From Gammaproteobacteria bacterium (GTDB lineage: Bacteria; Pseudomonadota; Gammaproteobacteria; Steroidobacterales; Steroidobacteraceae), in the NCBI GenBank assembly GCA_021773365.1, contig JAJFKF010000034.1:1-43041 (forward strand): a DNA stretch of 43,041 bases, read 5' to 3'. Under the pieces are notes generated by a model that was given only the letters and a program-made list of their open reading frames with translations, was not told the DNA's origin and searched no databases. The translations under genes were made by a program, and so were the position numbers. Shown piece after piece: positions 17,696 to 26,009 of the stretch (position 1 is its first letter; each line of letters begins with the position of its first letter).

Positions 17696-18346
17696 CTACA
17701 GTCCTCCACCGGGATTGAAGAACTGCCGTCCGCGGCGCATCTTGCGGATCTCGCGCAGCAGCAGCTCGTAGTCAGCGTCCTTGTGCGCCGGGTCGATGGT
17801 GGCGGCGTTGACGATCAGCAGCGGTGCGGCTTCGTAGTTCAGAAAGAAGCGCGCATACGCATCGACAATGCGCTCCAGATAGCTGCGCTCAATGGCCTGC
17901 TCATAGCGGATGCCGCGACGAACGATACGCTCCATGAGAATGTCCACCGGGGCCTGCAGGTACACCACCAGGTCCGGCGTGGGCGCATCGATGGCCAGCC
18001 GTGAGTAGACCTGTTCGTACAATGCGTACTCCTCATCATCCAGGGTGATGCGCGCGAACAGACTGTCCTTGTCCAGCAGGTAGTCGGCCACGCGCACCGG
18101 GTCGAACAGGTCGTGCTGGCGGAAAGCCTGCAGCTGGCGAGCACGCTGGAACAAAAAATGCAGCTGCGTGGGAAAGGCCGCGCCCCGCGGGTCGCGGTAG
18201 AAGCGCTCGAGGAAGGGATTCTCCTCGCTTTGTTCGAGGACCAGTTCGCTGCCCAGGCTCTGCGCCAGCCGGCGCGCCAGGCTGGTCTTGCCAACGCCAA
18301 TGGGGCCTTCCACGACAACGTAACGATGTTCCGGCGCCGCAGTCAT
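17696..18346 (-). CDS. Deoxynucleoside kinase family protein
   Basis: A 216-residue P-loop kinase of the deoxyadenosine/deoxyguanosine kinase (dNK) family, expected to phosphorylate deoxynucleosides for salvage. Walker A is EGPIGVGKTSLARRLA (about residues 14-29). Later stretches such as EENPFLERFY, the FQRARQLQAF region, and RIVRRGIRYEQAIERSYLERI (the LID-type Arg segment plus the conserved E-Y motif) match the family. It lies between folK (9-base gap) and panB, a neighbourhood seen in several gammaproteobacteria; the reason for this linkage with folate/pantothenate genes is unknown. Exact substrate preference cannot be read from sequence. Confidence 0.85.
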   Translation of the reverse strand: MTAAPEHRYVVVEGPIGVGKTSLARRLAQSLGSELVLEQSEENPFLERFYRDPRGAAFPTQLHFLFQRARQLQAFRQHDLFDPVRVADYLLDKDSLFARITLDDEEYALYEQVYSRLAIDAPTPDLVVYLQAPVDILMERIVRRGIRYEQAIERSYLERIVDAYARFFLNYEAAPLLIVNAATIDPAHKDADYELLLREIRKMRRGRQFFNPGGGL

Positions 18347-18355
18347 GCCTTTACT

Positions 18356-18895
18356 TCAGTTCAGAACCTGCAAACCGTCGCAGCCCAGCCGCCGCGCCAG
18401 CGCCTGCACCGGTCCGTGACCGGGAATGCGCAGCGCGGGGGCGATTTCGGCCAGAGGATACAGGACGAAATTGCGCTCATGCAGGCCCGGATGCGGCAGC
18501 GTCAGGTCCGACCCGGTCAACTGCGTCGTGCCGCACAGGAGCAGGTCCAGATCGATGAGGCGCGGCCCCCAGCGCACTGGCGGCGGCACGCGGCCCATCT
18601 GGCGTTCCAGTTCCTGCAGGGCGTCCAGCAGGCCGCGCGGCGGCAGCTGCGTCAGCACACCGGCCGCGGCATTGATGAAATCCGGCTGGTCCTGCGGACC
18701 CATGGGCCGCGAGCGGTACAGGCGCGAATGCGCCTCGAGTCGGGTATCGGGCAGTTGCGCCAGGCGCTGCAGAGCCAGCTGAACCTGCCCGCGTGCGGCG
18801 ACCGTAGCATCGGCGGGATTTCCCGCTGACCGACCGCCCTGATTACTGCCCTGATTGCTTCCGAGGGCAATGTAGGCCGGCATCCAGGTACTCAT
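18356..18895 (-). CDS. folK: HPPK: 6-hydroxymethyl-7,8-dihydropterin pyrophosphokinase
   Basis: Transfers pyrophosphate from ATP to 6-hydroxymethyl-dihydropterin in folate synthesis. The 179-residue protein has the N-terminal YIALGSN motif, LYRSRPMGPQDQPDFINAA, and the signature RWGPRLIDLDLLL (about residues 107-119) that holds the two magnesium-binding Asp. It is longer than the usual 155-165 residues because of an insertion after ALGSN: a duplicated GSNQGSNQGG segment plus a Gly/Ala-rich stretch to about residue 35, encoded by a 12-base tandem duplication. Its ATG overlaps the pcnB stop by 4 bases. Confidence 0.94.
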   Translation of the reverse strand: MSTWMPAYIALGSNQGSNQGGRSAGNPADATVAARGQVQLALQRLAQLPDTRLEAHSRLYRSRPMGPQDQPDFINAAAGVLTQLPPRGLLDALQELERQMGRVPPPVRWGPRLIDLDLLLCGTTQLTGSDLTLPHPGLHERNFVLYPLAEIAPALRIPGHGPVQALARRLGCDGLQVLN

Positions 18896-20295
18896 TCAGG
18901 CGCGGCGGTCCGGGGGCGGCGCCGGCGGCGCGAACGGCGTGGCGCGCCACCATCGGGCCTAGGCCCCGGGCTTTCGAGCATCTGCTCGCGCTCTTCGGCC
19001 GGCAGCGTCTGCACGCGGGTCCACCACTCGGCCAGTTCAGGGTCCAGCTCACCGGCCGCGGTCCGCAGCAGCAGCAGGTCATAGGCGGCGCGAAAGCGCG
19101 GATGGGCAAGCAGGCCCAGGGTCTTGCGGCTGGAGCGACGATGGAAGCGCGACTGCATGACAAACATGTCCCGCAGGGGCAGCACGAAGCGCCGCGGAAT
19201 CGTCACCCTGCCCTGCTGCGCGCGCATCACGTCCTCGCAGGCGATGAACACCGACTGTGTTTCCGCCGCCCCGTCCGCCTGCGCGCGGATAATCCGCTCC
19301 ACAATCGGACCATACAACAGCACCGCGAACAGAAAGGTCGGCGTCACCGGCTTGCCGGCGGCCACACGCGCGTCGGTTTGCTCAAAGCCCTGGCGCAGCA
19401 GACGGGCAACCACACCATCCGGCTCGGCCTTGAGGCATTCGTGCGTCAGCGGCAGCAGCGGCTCGAACAGCCCGTACTGCTGCAGCAACGTCAGCGTGCG
19501 CGCGGCAAACCCGGCCAGGAACAGCTTGAGAATCTCGTCAAACAGCCGCGCCGGTGGCACATGCGTGAGCAGGTAGGCCAGCCCTGGCAGCGGTTCCTCG
19601 GTACCCTTGTCCAGGGTGAAATCGAGTTTGGCGGCAAAGCGCACTGCACGGAGCATGCGCACCGGGTCCTCGTGGTAGCGGGTGACCGGATCGCCGATCA
19701 GGCGCAGACGCCGCGCCTGCACATCCTCGAAGCCGCCGGTGAAATCCCACACCGAGAAATCCTCGATGTTGTAGTACAGCGCGTTGGCGGTGAAATCCCG
19801 TCGCCAGACATCTTCCTCGATGGTGCCGTAGACATTGTCGCGCAGGATGCGGCCGCGCTCATCGAGCACGCGCTGGCGCTGCTCGCCGCGTGGCGCGGGG
19901 GCATCCTGCTCCAGACTGGCGCGCCACTCCTCCTCATCCCGCTCGGCGGCTTCCGGATCGTGGGCAGCGCGGAAAGTGGCCACCTCCACGATTTCGCGGC
20001 CAAAGAACACATGCGCCAGGCGAAAGCGCCGCCCGATGAGGCGGCAGTTGCGGAACAGCTCCTTCACTTCCTCGGGCTGGGCATCGGTGGCGACGTCAAA
20101 ATCTTTCGGTATCAGGCCCAGCAACAGGTCGCGCACGCTCCCACCCACCAGGAAAGCCTGGTAGCCGGCATCCTTCAGCCGGTAGAGCACACGCAAGCCG
20201 TTGGGCGAGGCATTCGCGCGCGAGATCGAATGGTCGGCACGGGGAATGATCCGGGGTGCCGCACCGGCCGGAGTGCCTACAGATACTGGATTCAA
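18892..20295 (-). CDS. pcnB: Poly(A) polymerase I
   Basis: Adds 3' poly(A) tails that promote RNA decay. It belongs to the class II nucleotidyltransferases. The 467 residues show the catalytic GGSVRDLLLG (about 51-60) and PKDFDVATDA (the metal-binding DxD), and the PAP-distinguishing stretch CRLIGRRFRLAHVFF right after. VYGTIEEDVWRRDFTANALYYN follows (about 156-177), and DPVRMLRAVRFAAKLDF marks the neck. The basic C-terminal tail (Arg-rich SRRRRRP) fits PAP rather than CCA-adding enzymes. It is the first gene of the pcnB-folK-dNK-panB-panC run, divergent from the tRNA-Glu promoter. Confidence 0.94.
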   Translation of the reverse strand: MNPVSVGTPAGAAPRIIPRADHSISRANASPNGLRVLYRLKDAGYQAFLVGGSVRDLLLGLIPKDFDVATDAQPEEVKELFRNCRLIGRRFRLAHVFFGREIVEVATFRAAHDPEAAERDEEEWRASLEQDAPAPRGEQRQRVLDERGRILRDNVYGTIEEDVWRRDFTANALYYNIEDFSVWDFTGGFEDVQARRLRLIGDPVTRYHEDPVRMLRAVRFAAKLDFTLDKGTEEPLPGLAYLLTHVPPARLFDEILKLFLAGFAARTLTLLQQYGLFEPLLPLTHECLKAEPDGVVARLLRQGFEQTDARVAAGKPVTPTFLFAVLLYGPIVERIIRAQADGAAETQSVFIACEDVMRAQQGRVTIPRRFVLPLRDMFVMQSRFHRRSSRKTLGLLAHPRFRAAYDLLLLRTAAGELDPELAEWWTRVQTLPAEEREQMLESPGPRPDGGAPRRSRRRRRPRTAAPE

Positions 20296-20308
20296 CTGAG
20301 ATTTCCGC

Positions 20309-20336
20309 TTGAGCGCAGGAGGACGGCCCGTATAAT
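20309..20336 (+). promoter_or_regulatory. Sigma-70 promoter of tRNA-Glu
   Basis: A consensus -10 box TATAAT at 20331-20336 follows a -35-like TTGAGC (20309-20314) with a 16-base spacer. The expected transcript start is near 20343, about 40 bases upstream of the tRNA. Confidence 0.75.
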
Positions 20337-20381
20337 ACCACCGGGTCGAAGGCCTTCGACCGCCGTATGCGATCTTTCAAC

Positions 20382-20457
20382 GCTCCCATCGTCTAGAGGC
20401 CTAGGACGGTGCCCTCTCAAGGCATAAACCCGGGTTCGAATCCCGGTGGGAGCGCCA
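20382..20457 (+). tRNA. tRNA-Glu, anticodon CTC
   Basis: A 76-base tRNA with acceptor stem GCTCCCA/TGGGAGC, discriminator G and an encoded CCA. The anticodon stem GTGCC/GGCAT holds the loop CTCTCAA, giving anticodon CTC (reads GAG). The D arm GTCTAGAGGCCTAGGAC is the characteristic bacterial tRNA-Glu form. The T arm is CCGGGTTCGAATCCCGG. It is preceded by a near-consensus promoter and immediately followed by an unrecognised gene. Confidence 0.97.
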
Positions 20458-20512
20458 AATGCAACAGCCGCCAGGGCGTGGCCGGCCGTCGGGAAATTCG
20501 GGTGTGGTGAAT

Positions 20513-21199
20513 GTGAATCCCGCTGACAAACGCCTGAGCGACCTGCTCGAGAAGTGGCTGACAAGCCTGGAGCTGCACCTGAAGTATTCGGCCCTCGATG
20601 AGACGGCCTACCGCAAGGTGCAGCCCTGGCCCCCACACGAGCGCCCCTCCCGCTGGATCGTGGAACTGGCCCTGCAGAAGGTCCGCCAACTGCGCGAGCA
20701 GCATGCCGCGCGTATCGACATGGGCGATGTGAAGTTCGCCGATGCGCTGGAACAGATGGGCTTCCTGACCAATCTGGTCGGTTCGCAGCACATCCGCCGC
20801 ATTATTCCGCTGGCCGAGCCGCAGAGTGAGACCGCACCCTCCGATCAGACCACCACCGCCATCACCCCCGCCGCCACCGCCCTGGAACCGGCCGACCTGC
20901 ACACCGGCACCACCGGAGCCCGTCCCGCGGCGGATGACGTCACGCGCGAGATGACCCAGCCGAAGCTCTCGCGCAGCAAGTCAGCTGCGGGCAAGGACGC
21001 CAGGCAGGCAGACGTCCCTGACTCCCCTGCTCCGGGCGGCGATACCCGGGAAGGCGTGGTGGTCGAGGACGCCAAGCGCCTGCTTGGCTGGGGCCGCAAA
21101 TGGCATGAGCTGCCCGAACTGATCAGCCGCATGGCCAATCGCCCCTCCCTCACCGAGGTGCGGCGCATCCTGCGCGAGTACAAATCCAGTCTGCAATGA
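20513..21199 (+). CDS. Hypothetical protein downstream of tRNA-Glu
   Basis: I do not recognise this protein. Starting at the GTG at 20513 (VNPADKRLSDLLEKWL) gives about 228 residues; GTGs at 20504 and 20507, and an ATG at 20459 one base after the tRNA, are in the same frame and less likely. The first 100 residues look like a folded, mostly helical domain rich in charged residues. A Pro/Ala/Thr-rich linker follows (about 100-165). The last 60 residues form a second small helical domain with GWGRKWHELPELISRMANRP and VRRILREYKSSL. There is no signal peptide or membrane segment. It may be co-transcribed with the tRNA. No function is assigned. Confidence 0.7.
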   Translation: MNPADKRLSDLLEKWLTSLELHLKYSALDETAYRKVQPWPPHERPSRWIVELALQKVRQLREQHAARIDMGDVKFADALEQMGFLTNLVGSQHIRRIIPLAEPQSETAPSDQTTTAITPAATALEPADLHTGTTGARPAADDVTREMTQPKLSRSKSAAGKDARQADVPDSPAPGGDTREGVVVEDAKRLLGWGRKWHELPELISRMANRPSLTEVRRILREYKSSLQ

Positions 21200-21378
21200 C
21201 CCGCGCATCTTGAAAATGCCCGCGATGGTGGACAGAATCACCGGCTGGAAAACTGGACGAAAAAACCAACCAAAAAAATAAGGGAAGTTAATCCAGCCCC
21301 GGGAACCGGTCCGCCACCGGTCAGTCTGAGGGGTCCACAACAATTGCGACCACATCACTAAACGGGATTCGAGCACGC

Positions 21379-22089
21379 ATGCTAGAAATCACGAATCTGA
21401 CCAAGCGCTACGGTTCCTTCACCGCGGTCGACAATGTCAGCTTCCGCGTCCAGCCCGGCGAGGTACTGGGATTTCTCGGCCCCAACGGGGCCGGCAAGTC
21501 CACCACCATGCGCATGATCGCCGGCTTTCTCTCGCCCACGGCCGGCAGCGCCCGCATCTGCGGCCATGACATCGAAGACGAACCGCTGCAGGCCAAGCGC
21601 TGCATGGGATATCTGCCCGAAGGGGCGCCGAGCTACGGCGAGATGACCGTGCGTGGATTCCTGGATTTCATCGCCGACATACGCCAGCTCACCGGCACGC
21701 ACAGGAGCGAGCGACTGCAGAAGGTGATCGGGCAGCTGCAGCTGCAGGCGGTGCTGGAGCAGAGCGTGGAGACTCTGTCGAAGGGCTTCCGTCGTCGTGT
21801 CGGCGTGGCGCAGGCCATCCTGCACGATCCGCAGGTGCTGATCATGGACGAACCCACCGATGGCCTGGATCCGAACCAGAAGCACGAAGTGCGCACGCTC
21901 ATCAACGCCATGGCGCCGGGCAAGATCATCGTCATCTCCACGCATATCCTTGAAGAAGTCGATGCGGTGTGTACCCGCGCCATCATCCTGGCGCGCGGGC
22001 GTATCGTGGTCGATGAAACCCCACAGGAACTCGCCGCGCGCGCGCCATCCGGTCGGCTCGACGATGTGTTCCGCACCGTGACCGCCTGA
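21379..22089 (+). CDS. ABC transporter ATP-binding protein, GldA-like
   Basis: Nucleotide-binding subunit of an ABC-2 type export system. The 236 residues contain Walker A GPNGAGKST (about 36-44), a Q-loop-equivalent region GYLPEGAPSYGEMTVRGFL, the signature LSKGFRRRVGVAQAI (about 133-147), Walker B VLIMDEPTDGLD, and the H-loop STHILEEV. The sequence type matches the GldA/YhhG-like ATPases that pair with GldF/GldG modules. It is the first gene of a four-gene operon reaching 25976. The 179 bases upstream hold an A-rich stretch and an ACCGGT-N5-ACCGGT repeat but no promoter I can define. Confidence 0.92.
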   Translation: MLEITNLTKRYGSFTAVDNVSFRVQPGEVLGFLGPNGAGKSTTMRMIAGFLSPTAGSARICGHDIEDEPLQAKRCMGYLPEGAPSYGEMTVRGFLDFIADIRQLTGTHRSERLQKVIGQLQLQAVLEQSVETLSKGFRRRVGVAQAILHDPQVLIMDEPTDGLDPNQKHEVRTLINAMAPGKIIVISTHILEEVDAVCTRAIILARGRIVVDETPQELAARAPSGRLDDVFRTVTA

Positions 22090-22133
22090 CCTGTGGCCTG
22101 CTGATCGAAGCGCATCAACCGGAGAACGCCGCC

Positions 22134-22865
22134 TTGCACAACGTTGCCGCCATTTTCCGTCGCGAACTGAAAAGCTACTTCGCCACTCCGCTGGCCTATG
22201 TCTTCATCGTCATATTCCTGCTGCTCGCCAGCGTCCTCACCTTTTATATGGGCGGGCTGTACTCGCGGGGGCAGGCGGACCTGGAGCCGTTCTTCGGCTT
22301 CCACCCCTGGCTGTATCTGTTTCTTGTTCCCGCCGTGGCCATGCGGCTGTGGGCGGAGGAGCGCGCCAGCGGCAGCATTGAGCTATTGATGACGCTGCCC
22401 GTCACCCTGGGGCAGGCGGTGTGGGGCAAGTTCCTGGCCGCCTGGTCCTTCATCGGCATCGCGCTCAGCCTCACCTTCCCCATCTGGATCACCGTCAACT
22501 ACCTCGGCGATCCGGACAACGGCGCCATTTTTGCCGCCTACCTCGGCAGTTTCCTCATGGCCGGCGGGTTCCTGGCCATCGGCACCTGCATGTCGGCGGT
22601 GACGCGCAATCCGGTTGTTGCCTTCATTCTCGCCGTGGTGCTGTGCTTCGCCTTCACCGTCAGCGGCTCCCCCATGGTGCTGGATGTATTCCAGGCGATT
22701 GCGCCGGCCATTGCCGACGCCGTCGCCTCGCTGAGTTTCCTCTCACATTTCCAGTCCATCTCCCGGGGCGTGATCGACCTGCGCGACCTGGTGTACTTCG
22801 GGCTGCTCATCGGCTTCTGGCTCACGGCCACTGGCATTGTCCTGGACATGAAGAAGGCCAACTGA
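22134..22865 (+). CDS. ABC-2 type transporter permease, GldF-like
   Basis: Inner-membrane subunit of the ABC system. The TTG start at 22134 has a GGAG Shine-Dalgarno nine bases upstream and gives 243 residues. About six hydrophobic segments can be seen: near 20-40 (LAYVFIVIFLLLASVLTFYM), 58-72, 97-121, 131-153, 158-180 and 215-237. The stretch RLWAEERASGSIELLMTLPV after the second segment is a hallmark of ABC-2 permeases. The GldG-like gene starts one base after its stop. Confidence 0.9.
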   Translation: MHNVAAIFRRELKSYFATPLAYVFIVIFLLLASVLTFYMGGLYSRGQADLEPFFGFHPWLYLFLVPAVAMRLWAEERASGSIELLMTLPVTLGQAVWGKFLAAWSFIGIALSLTFPIWITVNYLGDPDNGAIFAAYLGSFLMAGGFLAIGTCMSAVTRNPVVAFILAVVLCFAFTVSGSPMVLDVFQAIAPAIADAVASLSFLSHFQSISRGVIDLRDLVYFGLLIGFWLTATGIVLDMKKAN

Positions 22866-22866
22866 C

Positions 22867-24795
22867 ATGGCACAGAAACGCAAAACCTACGGCGGCGCGG
22901 CCCTGGCGCTGTTCGCACTGATCTTCATCGGCCTCATCATGCTGTCGAACTATGCGCTGCGTGGGCTGCGCGTGGACCTGACGGAGAACAACCAGTACAC
23001 CCTGGCCGAGGGAACACTGAACATCGTCAAGAACATCGACGAGCCGATCAACCTGTACTTCTACTTCTCCGGCAAGGCCGGCGAGAAAGCACCGTACCTG
23101 AAGATCTACGCCACCCGTGTACGCGAGCTGCTCGAGGAACTGGCCAGTCGCTCGCGCGGCAGGATCCGCCTGCAGGTCATCGATCCGGAGCCGTTCTCCG
23201 AGGACGAAGACCGCGCCAGCGAACTCGGCCTGTCGCCGGTGCCCATTGGCGCTGGCGGAGACACCATGTATTTCGGCCTGGCGGGCACCAACTCCACCGA
23301 CGGCAAGGCCACCATCCAGGTGTTCCAGCCGGACAAGGAAGAATTTCTCGAATACGACATCGCAAAACTGATCGTGCAGCTCAGCCATCCGGACAAACCA
23401 ACCCTGGGCCTGCTGAGCACCCTGCCCATGAGCGGAGGCTTCAATCAGCAGACCGGCCAGCAGACTCCCGGGTGGTTCATCCTCACGCAGCTGCGCCAGC
23501 TGTTCGAGATCGAAACCCTGAGCACGTCGGCGGAACGCATCAGCGACGATATCGACGTGCTGATGCTGGTGCATCCGAAGAACCTCAGTGATCGCACGCT
23601 GTTTGCCGTGGAGCAATTCATCATGCGTGGCGGCCATGCGCTGATCTTTGTCGATCCGCGCGCCGAGGCCGATTCGCCCAGCCCGACGGGCGGCCAGCAG
23701 GATGCCTACGCCGCCATGCTGGCGCCGCGCCATTCCAGCCTGGAGAAGCTCTTCAAGGCCTGGGGCGTGCAGTTCGACACCGGGCAGATTGTCAGCGACA
23801 TGCAGTTGGCGCTCGAGGTGCAGTCACCCTCGGGCATGCCGGTGCGCCACCTCGGCTACCTCGGGCCCAGGGAAGACAATCTCAGCAACGATGATGTGGT
23901 CACCGGCGGGATCGGGCAGATCAACCTCGCCACGCCCGGCAGCTTCAGCCTCACCGACAAATCACAGCTGACACTCGAGCCGCTGATCAGCACGGGCGCA
24001 GAATCCGGCACCATCGCCGCCGAGCGCTTCATGATGCTGAGCGACCCATCATCGCTGCGCAATGATTTCAAGCCAGCCGGCGGCAGCCGTGTTCTGGCTG
24101 GCCGCCTGACCGGCACGATCACCACGGCCTTCCCGCAGGGCGCACCGGCGGCATCCACCGACGACGGGGATGACGAAGCGCCCGCACCCGCCGCCGACTC
24201 CACATCCGCGCTACAGACCTCGCAGCAATCGGTAAACGTCATTCTGGTGGCCGACACCGACCTGCTCAGCGACATGATGTGGGTGCGCCGCCAGTCCTTC
24301 TTCGGCCAGACCATGGCGCAGGCCTTCGCCTCCAACGGCGACTTCGTCATGAACGCCGTGGACAACCTGGGTGGCAGCAGTGATCTGATCAGCATTCGTG
24401 GCCGCGCCAGCTTCGTGCGCCCCTTCACGCGAGTCAACGAGATCAAGCTGCAGGCCGAGGAACGCTTCCTGGCCAAGGAACAGGAGCTGGAACAGCAACT
24501 GCGCAGCACCGAGGAGAAACTCGGCGAGCTGCAGTCCGGCCGCAGCGATGCCGCTTCCGCCTTCATCATGAGTCCCGAACAGGAAGAGGAACTACGTCGC
24601 TTCCAGGATGAGAAGCTGCGCGTCCGCAAGGAACTGCGCGAAGTACGCCACGGCATGGATCGTGAGATCGACCGGCTGGGACGGAATCTGCGCATCATCA
24701 ACATCGTGCTGATGCCGTTGCTGCTGACCGGTGCCGCGCTCGGCATCGTGCTGTGGCGCCGGCGGCGGCGCCGACAGCGGGAGGCGCGCTCATGA
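22867..24795 (+). CDS. GldG-like ABC transporter auxiliary protein
   Basis: A 642-residue membrane-anchored protein with the GldG architecture. It has an N-terminal transmembrane segment (about 13-33), and a large periplasmic region opening LTENNQYTLAEGTLNIVKNIDEPINLYFYFS. An alpha/beta domain with Asp-rich motifs such as DVLMLVHPKNLSD and ALIFVDPRAE follows. An acidic, Ala-rich low-complexity linker occurs near 425-445, a predicted coiled coil near 535-605 (many E/K/R/Q heptads), and a C-terminal transmembrane segment with an Arg-rich end (about 614-642). It stands in the order ATPase-permease-GldG-DUF4340 widespread in non-gliding proteobacteria; the substrate is not known. Its stop overlaps the next start as ATGA. 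Confidence 0.85.
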   Translation: MAQKRKTYGGAALALFALIFIGLIMLSNYALRGLRVDLTENNQYTLAEGTLNIVKNIDEPINLYFYFSGKAGEKAPYLKIYATRVRELLEELASRSRGRIRLQVIDPEPFSEDEDRASELGLSPVPIGAGGDTMYFGLAGTNSTDGKATIQVFQPDKEEFLEYDIAKLIVQLSHPDKPTLGLLSTLPMSGGFNQQTGQQTPGWFILTQLRQLFEIETLSTSAERISDDIDVLMLVHPKNLSDRTLFAVEQFIMRGGHALIFVDPRAEADSPSPTGGQQDAYAAMLAPRHSSLEKLFKAWGVQFDTGQIVSDMQLALEVQSPSGMPVRHLGYLGPREDNLSNDDVVTGGIGQINLATPGSFSLTDKSQLTLEPLISTGAESGTIAAERFMMLSDPSSLRNDFKPAGGSRVLAGRLTGTITTAFPQGAPAASTDDGDDEAPAPAADSTSALQTSQQSVNVILVADTDLLSDMMWVRRQSFFGQTMAQAFASNGDFVMNAVDNLGGSSDLISIRGRASFVRPFTRVNEIKLQAEERFLAKEQELEQQLRSTEEKLGELQSGRSDAASAFIMSPEQEEELRRFQDEKLRVRKELREVRHGMDREIDRLGRNLRIINIVLMPLLLTGAALGIVLWRRRRRRQREARS

Positions 24796-25976
24796 GATCG
24801 CGCAGGAGTCTGCTGGTATTGCTGGTGATCGCGCTGCTGGCACTGGGCGGCGCCCTGCTGATCGCGCAGCTGCGCACCACCTCACCAGACGATGCCGTCG
24901 GCACAGCCGTGTTGCCGGCACTGTCCACTCATCTGAACGATGTCAGCGAGATACGTGTCCTTACCGCCGGCAACACGCCCTTTGTCACGCTCAGCCGCTC
25001 GCCGGAAGGCGATCACTGGCAGGTGGCGCAGCGCGACGGCTACCGCGCCGATTTCGGCAAGTTGCGCGAGTTCCTGCTGAAGCTCTCCGAGCTGAAAGTC
25101 GTGGAAGTGAAAACCGCCAACCCGGCCAACTACGCACAGATCGGCGTGGAGGATGTGGACGGCGCCGGGGCCACCGGCAAGCGCATCGAATTCGCCGGCC
25201 TGCCCTCACCCCTGGCCCTGATCCTCGGCAAGAACAGCAGCTTCGGCGGCCACTATGTGCGCGTCGCCGGTGCCGCACAAAGCTATCTGGCCAAGCCGCA
25301 GATCACGGTCTACAGCGATCCGCAGATCTGGCTTGATCGCAGCCTGATGGATACCCCTGTCGAGCGCGTACAGGAAGTGCGGCTGGTCCTGGCGCACGGT
25401 CCGGCTGCGGAACGCAGCTACACCGTCACCCGCAAGGTGCGCGAACAAACCGATTTCACCGTCGAGGGTCTGCCACGTGGGCGCAAGCTCACCTACTCCG
25501 GCGTGGCCAATGCCAATGCCGGCACGCTGGCCGGCCTGTCCTTCGAAGATGTGCGCCGTGCCGCACCGGAACAGGAGACGGCCTGGAAAGGCGCTGCACG
25601 CGCGGAATATCGTCTGTTCGACGGCACGGTGATCACGCTTGGCGGCCGCACGGAAAAGGCTGGTGATGCTGCTGAGGAGTTCGCTCCCGACAGGCACTAC
25701 GTGCGCATCGAGGTGAGCTTCGATGAGGCACAGTACACGCGTTTCCATGTTGAGCTCCCCGCCGCCACGACCGACGACGCCGCTGACGGCAAGCCCGATG
25801 AACCGCAGGTGACGGCAGAAGAGCCGGGGAAGCCGGCCTTCGGCGCCGATCCGGCGCAAGTGCGCGCCGAGGTACAGGCATTGCAGGAGAAGCTGCGGGG
25901 CTGGGTGTTCGAACTGCCGGCCCACAAATACGAGGCCATCTTCCGCCCGCTGGACCAGCTGCTGGAAAAGGACTGA
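24792..25976 (+). CDS. DUF4340 domain-containing protein
   Basis: A 394-residue protein with one N-terminal hydrophobic segment (about 6-26, LLVLLVIALLALGGALLIAQL) and a long, mainly beta periplasmic part made of two related repeats, as in DUF4340 proteins (the first around DGYRADFGKLREFLLKLSELKVVEV). The C-terminal third has an acidic linker (about 330-365) and ends VFELPAHKYEAIFRPLDQLLEKD. It overlaps the GldG-like gene by 4 bases, so it belongs to the same complex. Its stop lies 33 bases before the lasso leader peptidase gene, so the two units may share a transcript. Confidence 0.85.
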   Translation: MRSRRSLLVLLVIALLALGGALLIAQLRTTSPDDAVGTAVLPALSTHLNDVSEIRVLTAGNTPFVTLSRSPEGDHWQVAQRDGYRADFGKLREFLLKLSELKVVEVKTANPANYAQIGVEDVDGAGATGKRIEFAGLPSPLALILGKNSSFGGHYVRVAGAAQSYLAKPQITVYSDPQIWLDRSLMDTPVERVQEVRLVLAHGPAAERSYTVTRKVREQTDFTVEGLPRGRKLTYSGVANANAGTLAGLSFEDVRRAAPEQETAWKGAARAEYRLFDGTVITLGGRTEKAGDAAEEFAPDRHYVRIEVSFDEAQYTRFHVELPAATTDDAADGKPDEPQVTAEEPGKPAFGADPAQVRAEVQALQEKLRGWVFELPAHKYEAIFRPLDQLLEKD

Positions 25977-26009
25977 CAATGCGCCCGGCCTTCAGCACAC
26001 TGGCCAGGC

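Noticed and set aside
21305-21321. ACCGGT-N5-ACCGGT as an intrinsic terminator before the ABC operon
   Set aside because: The stem is only 6 bp and no T tract follows; could be chance in GC-rich DNA.
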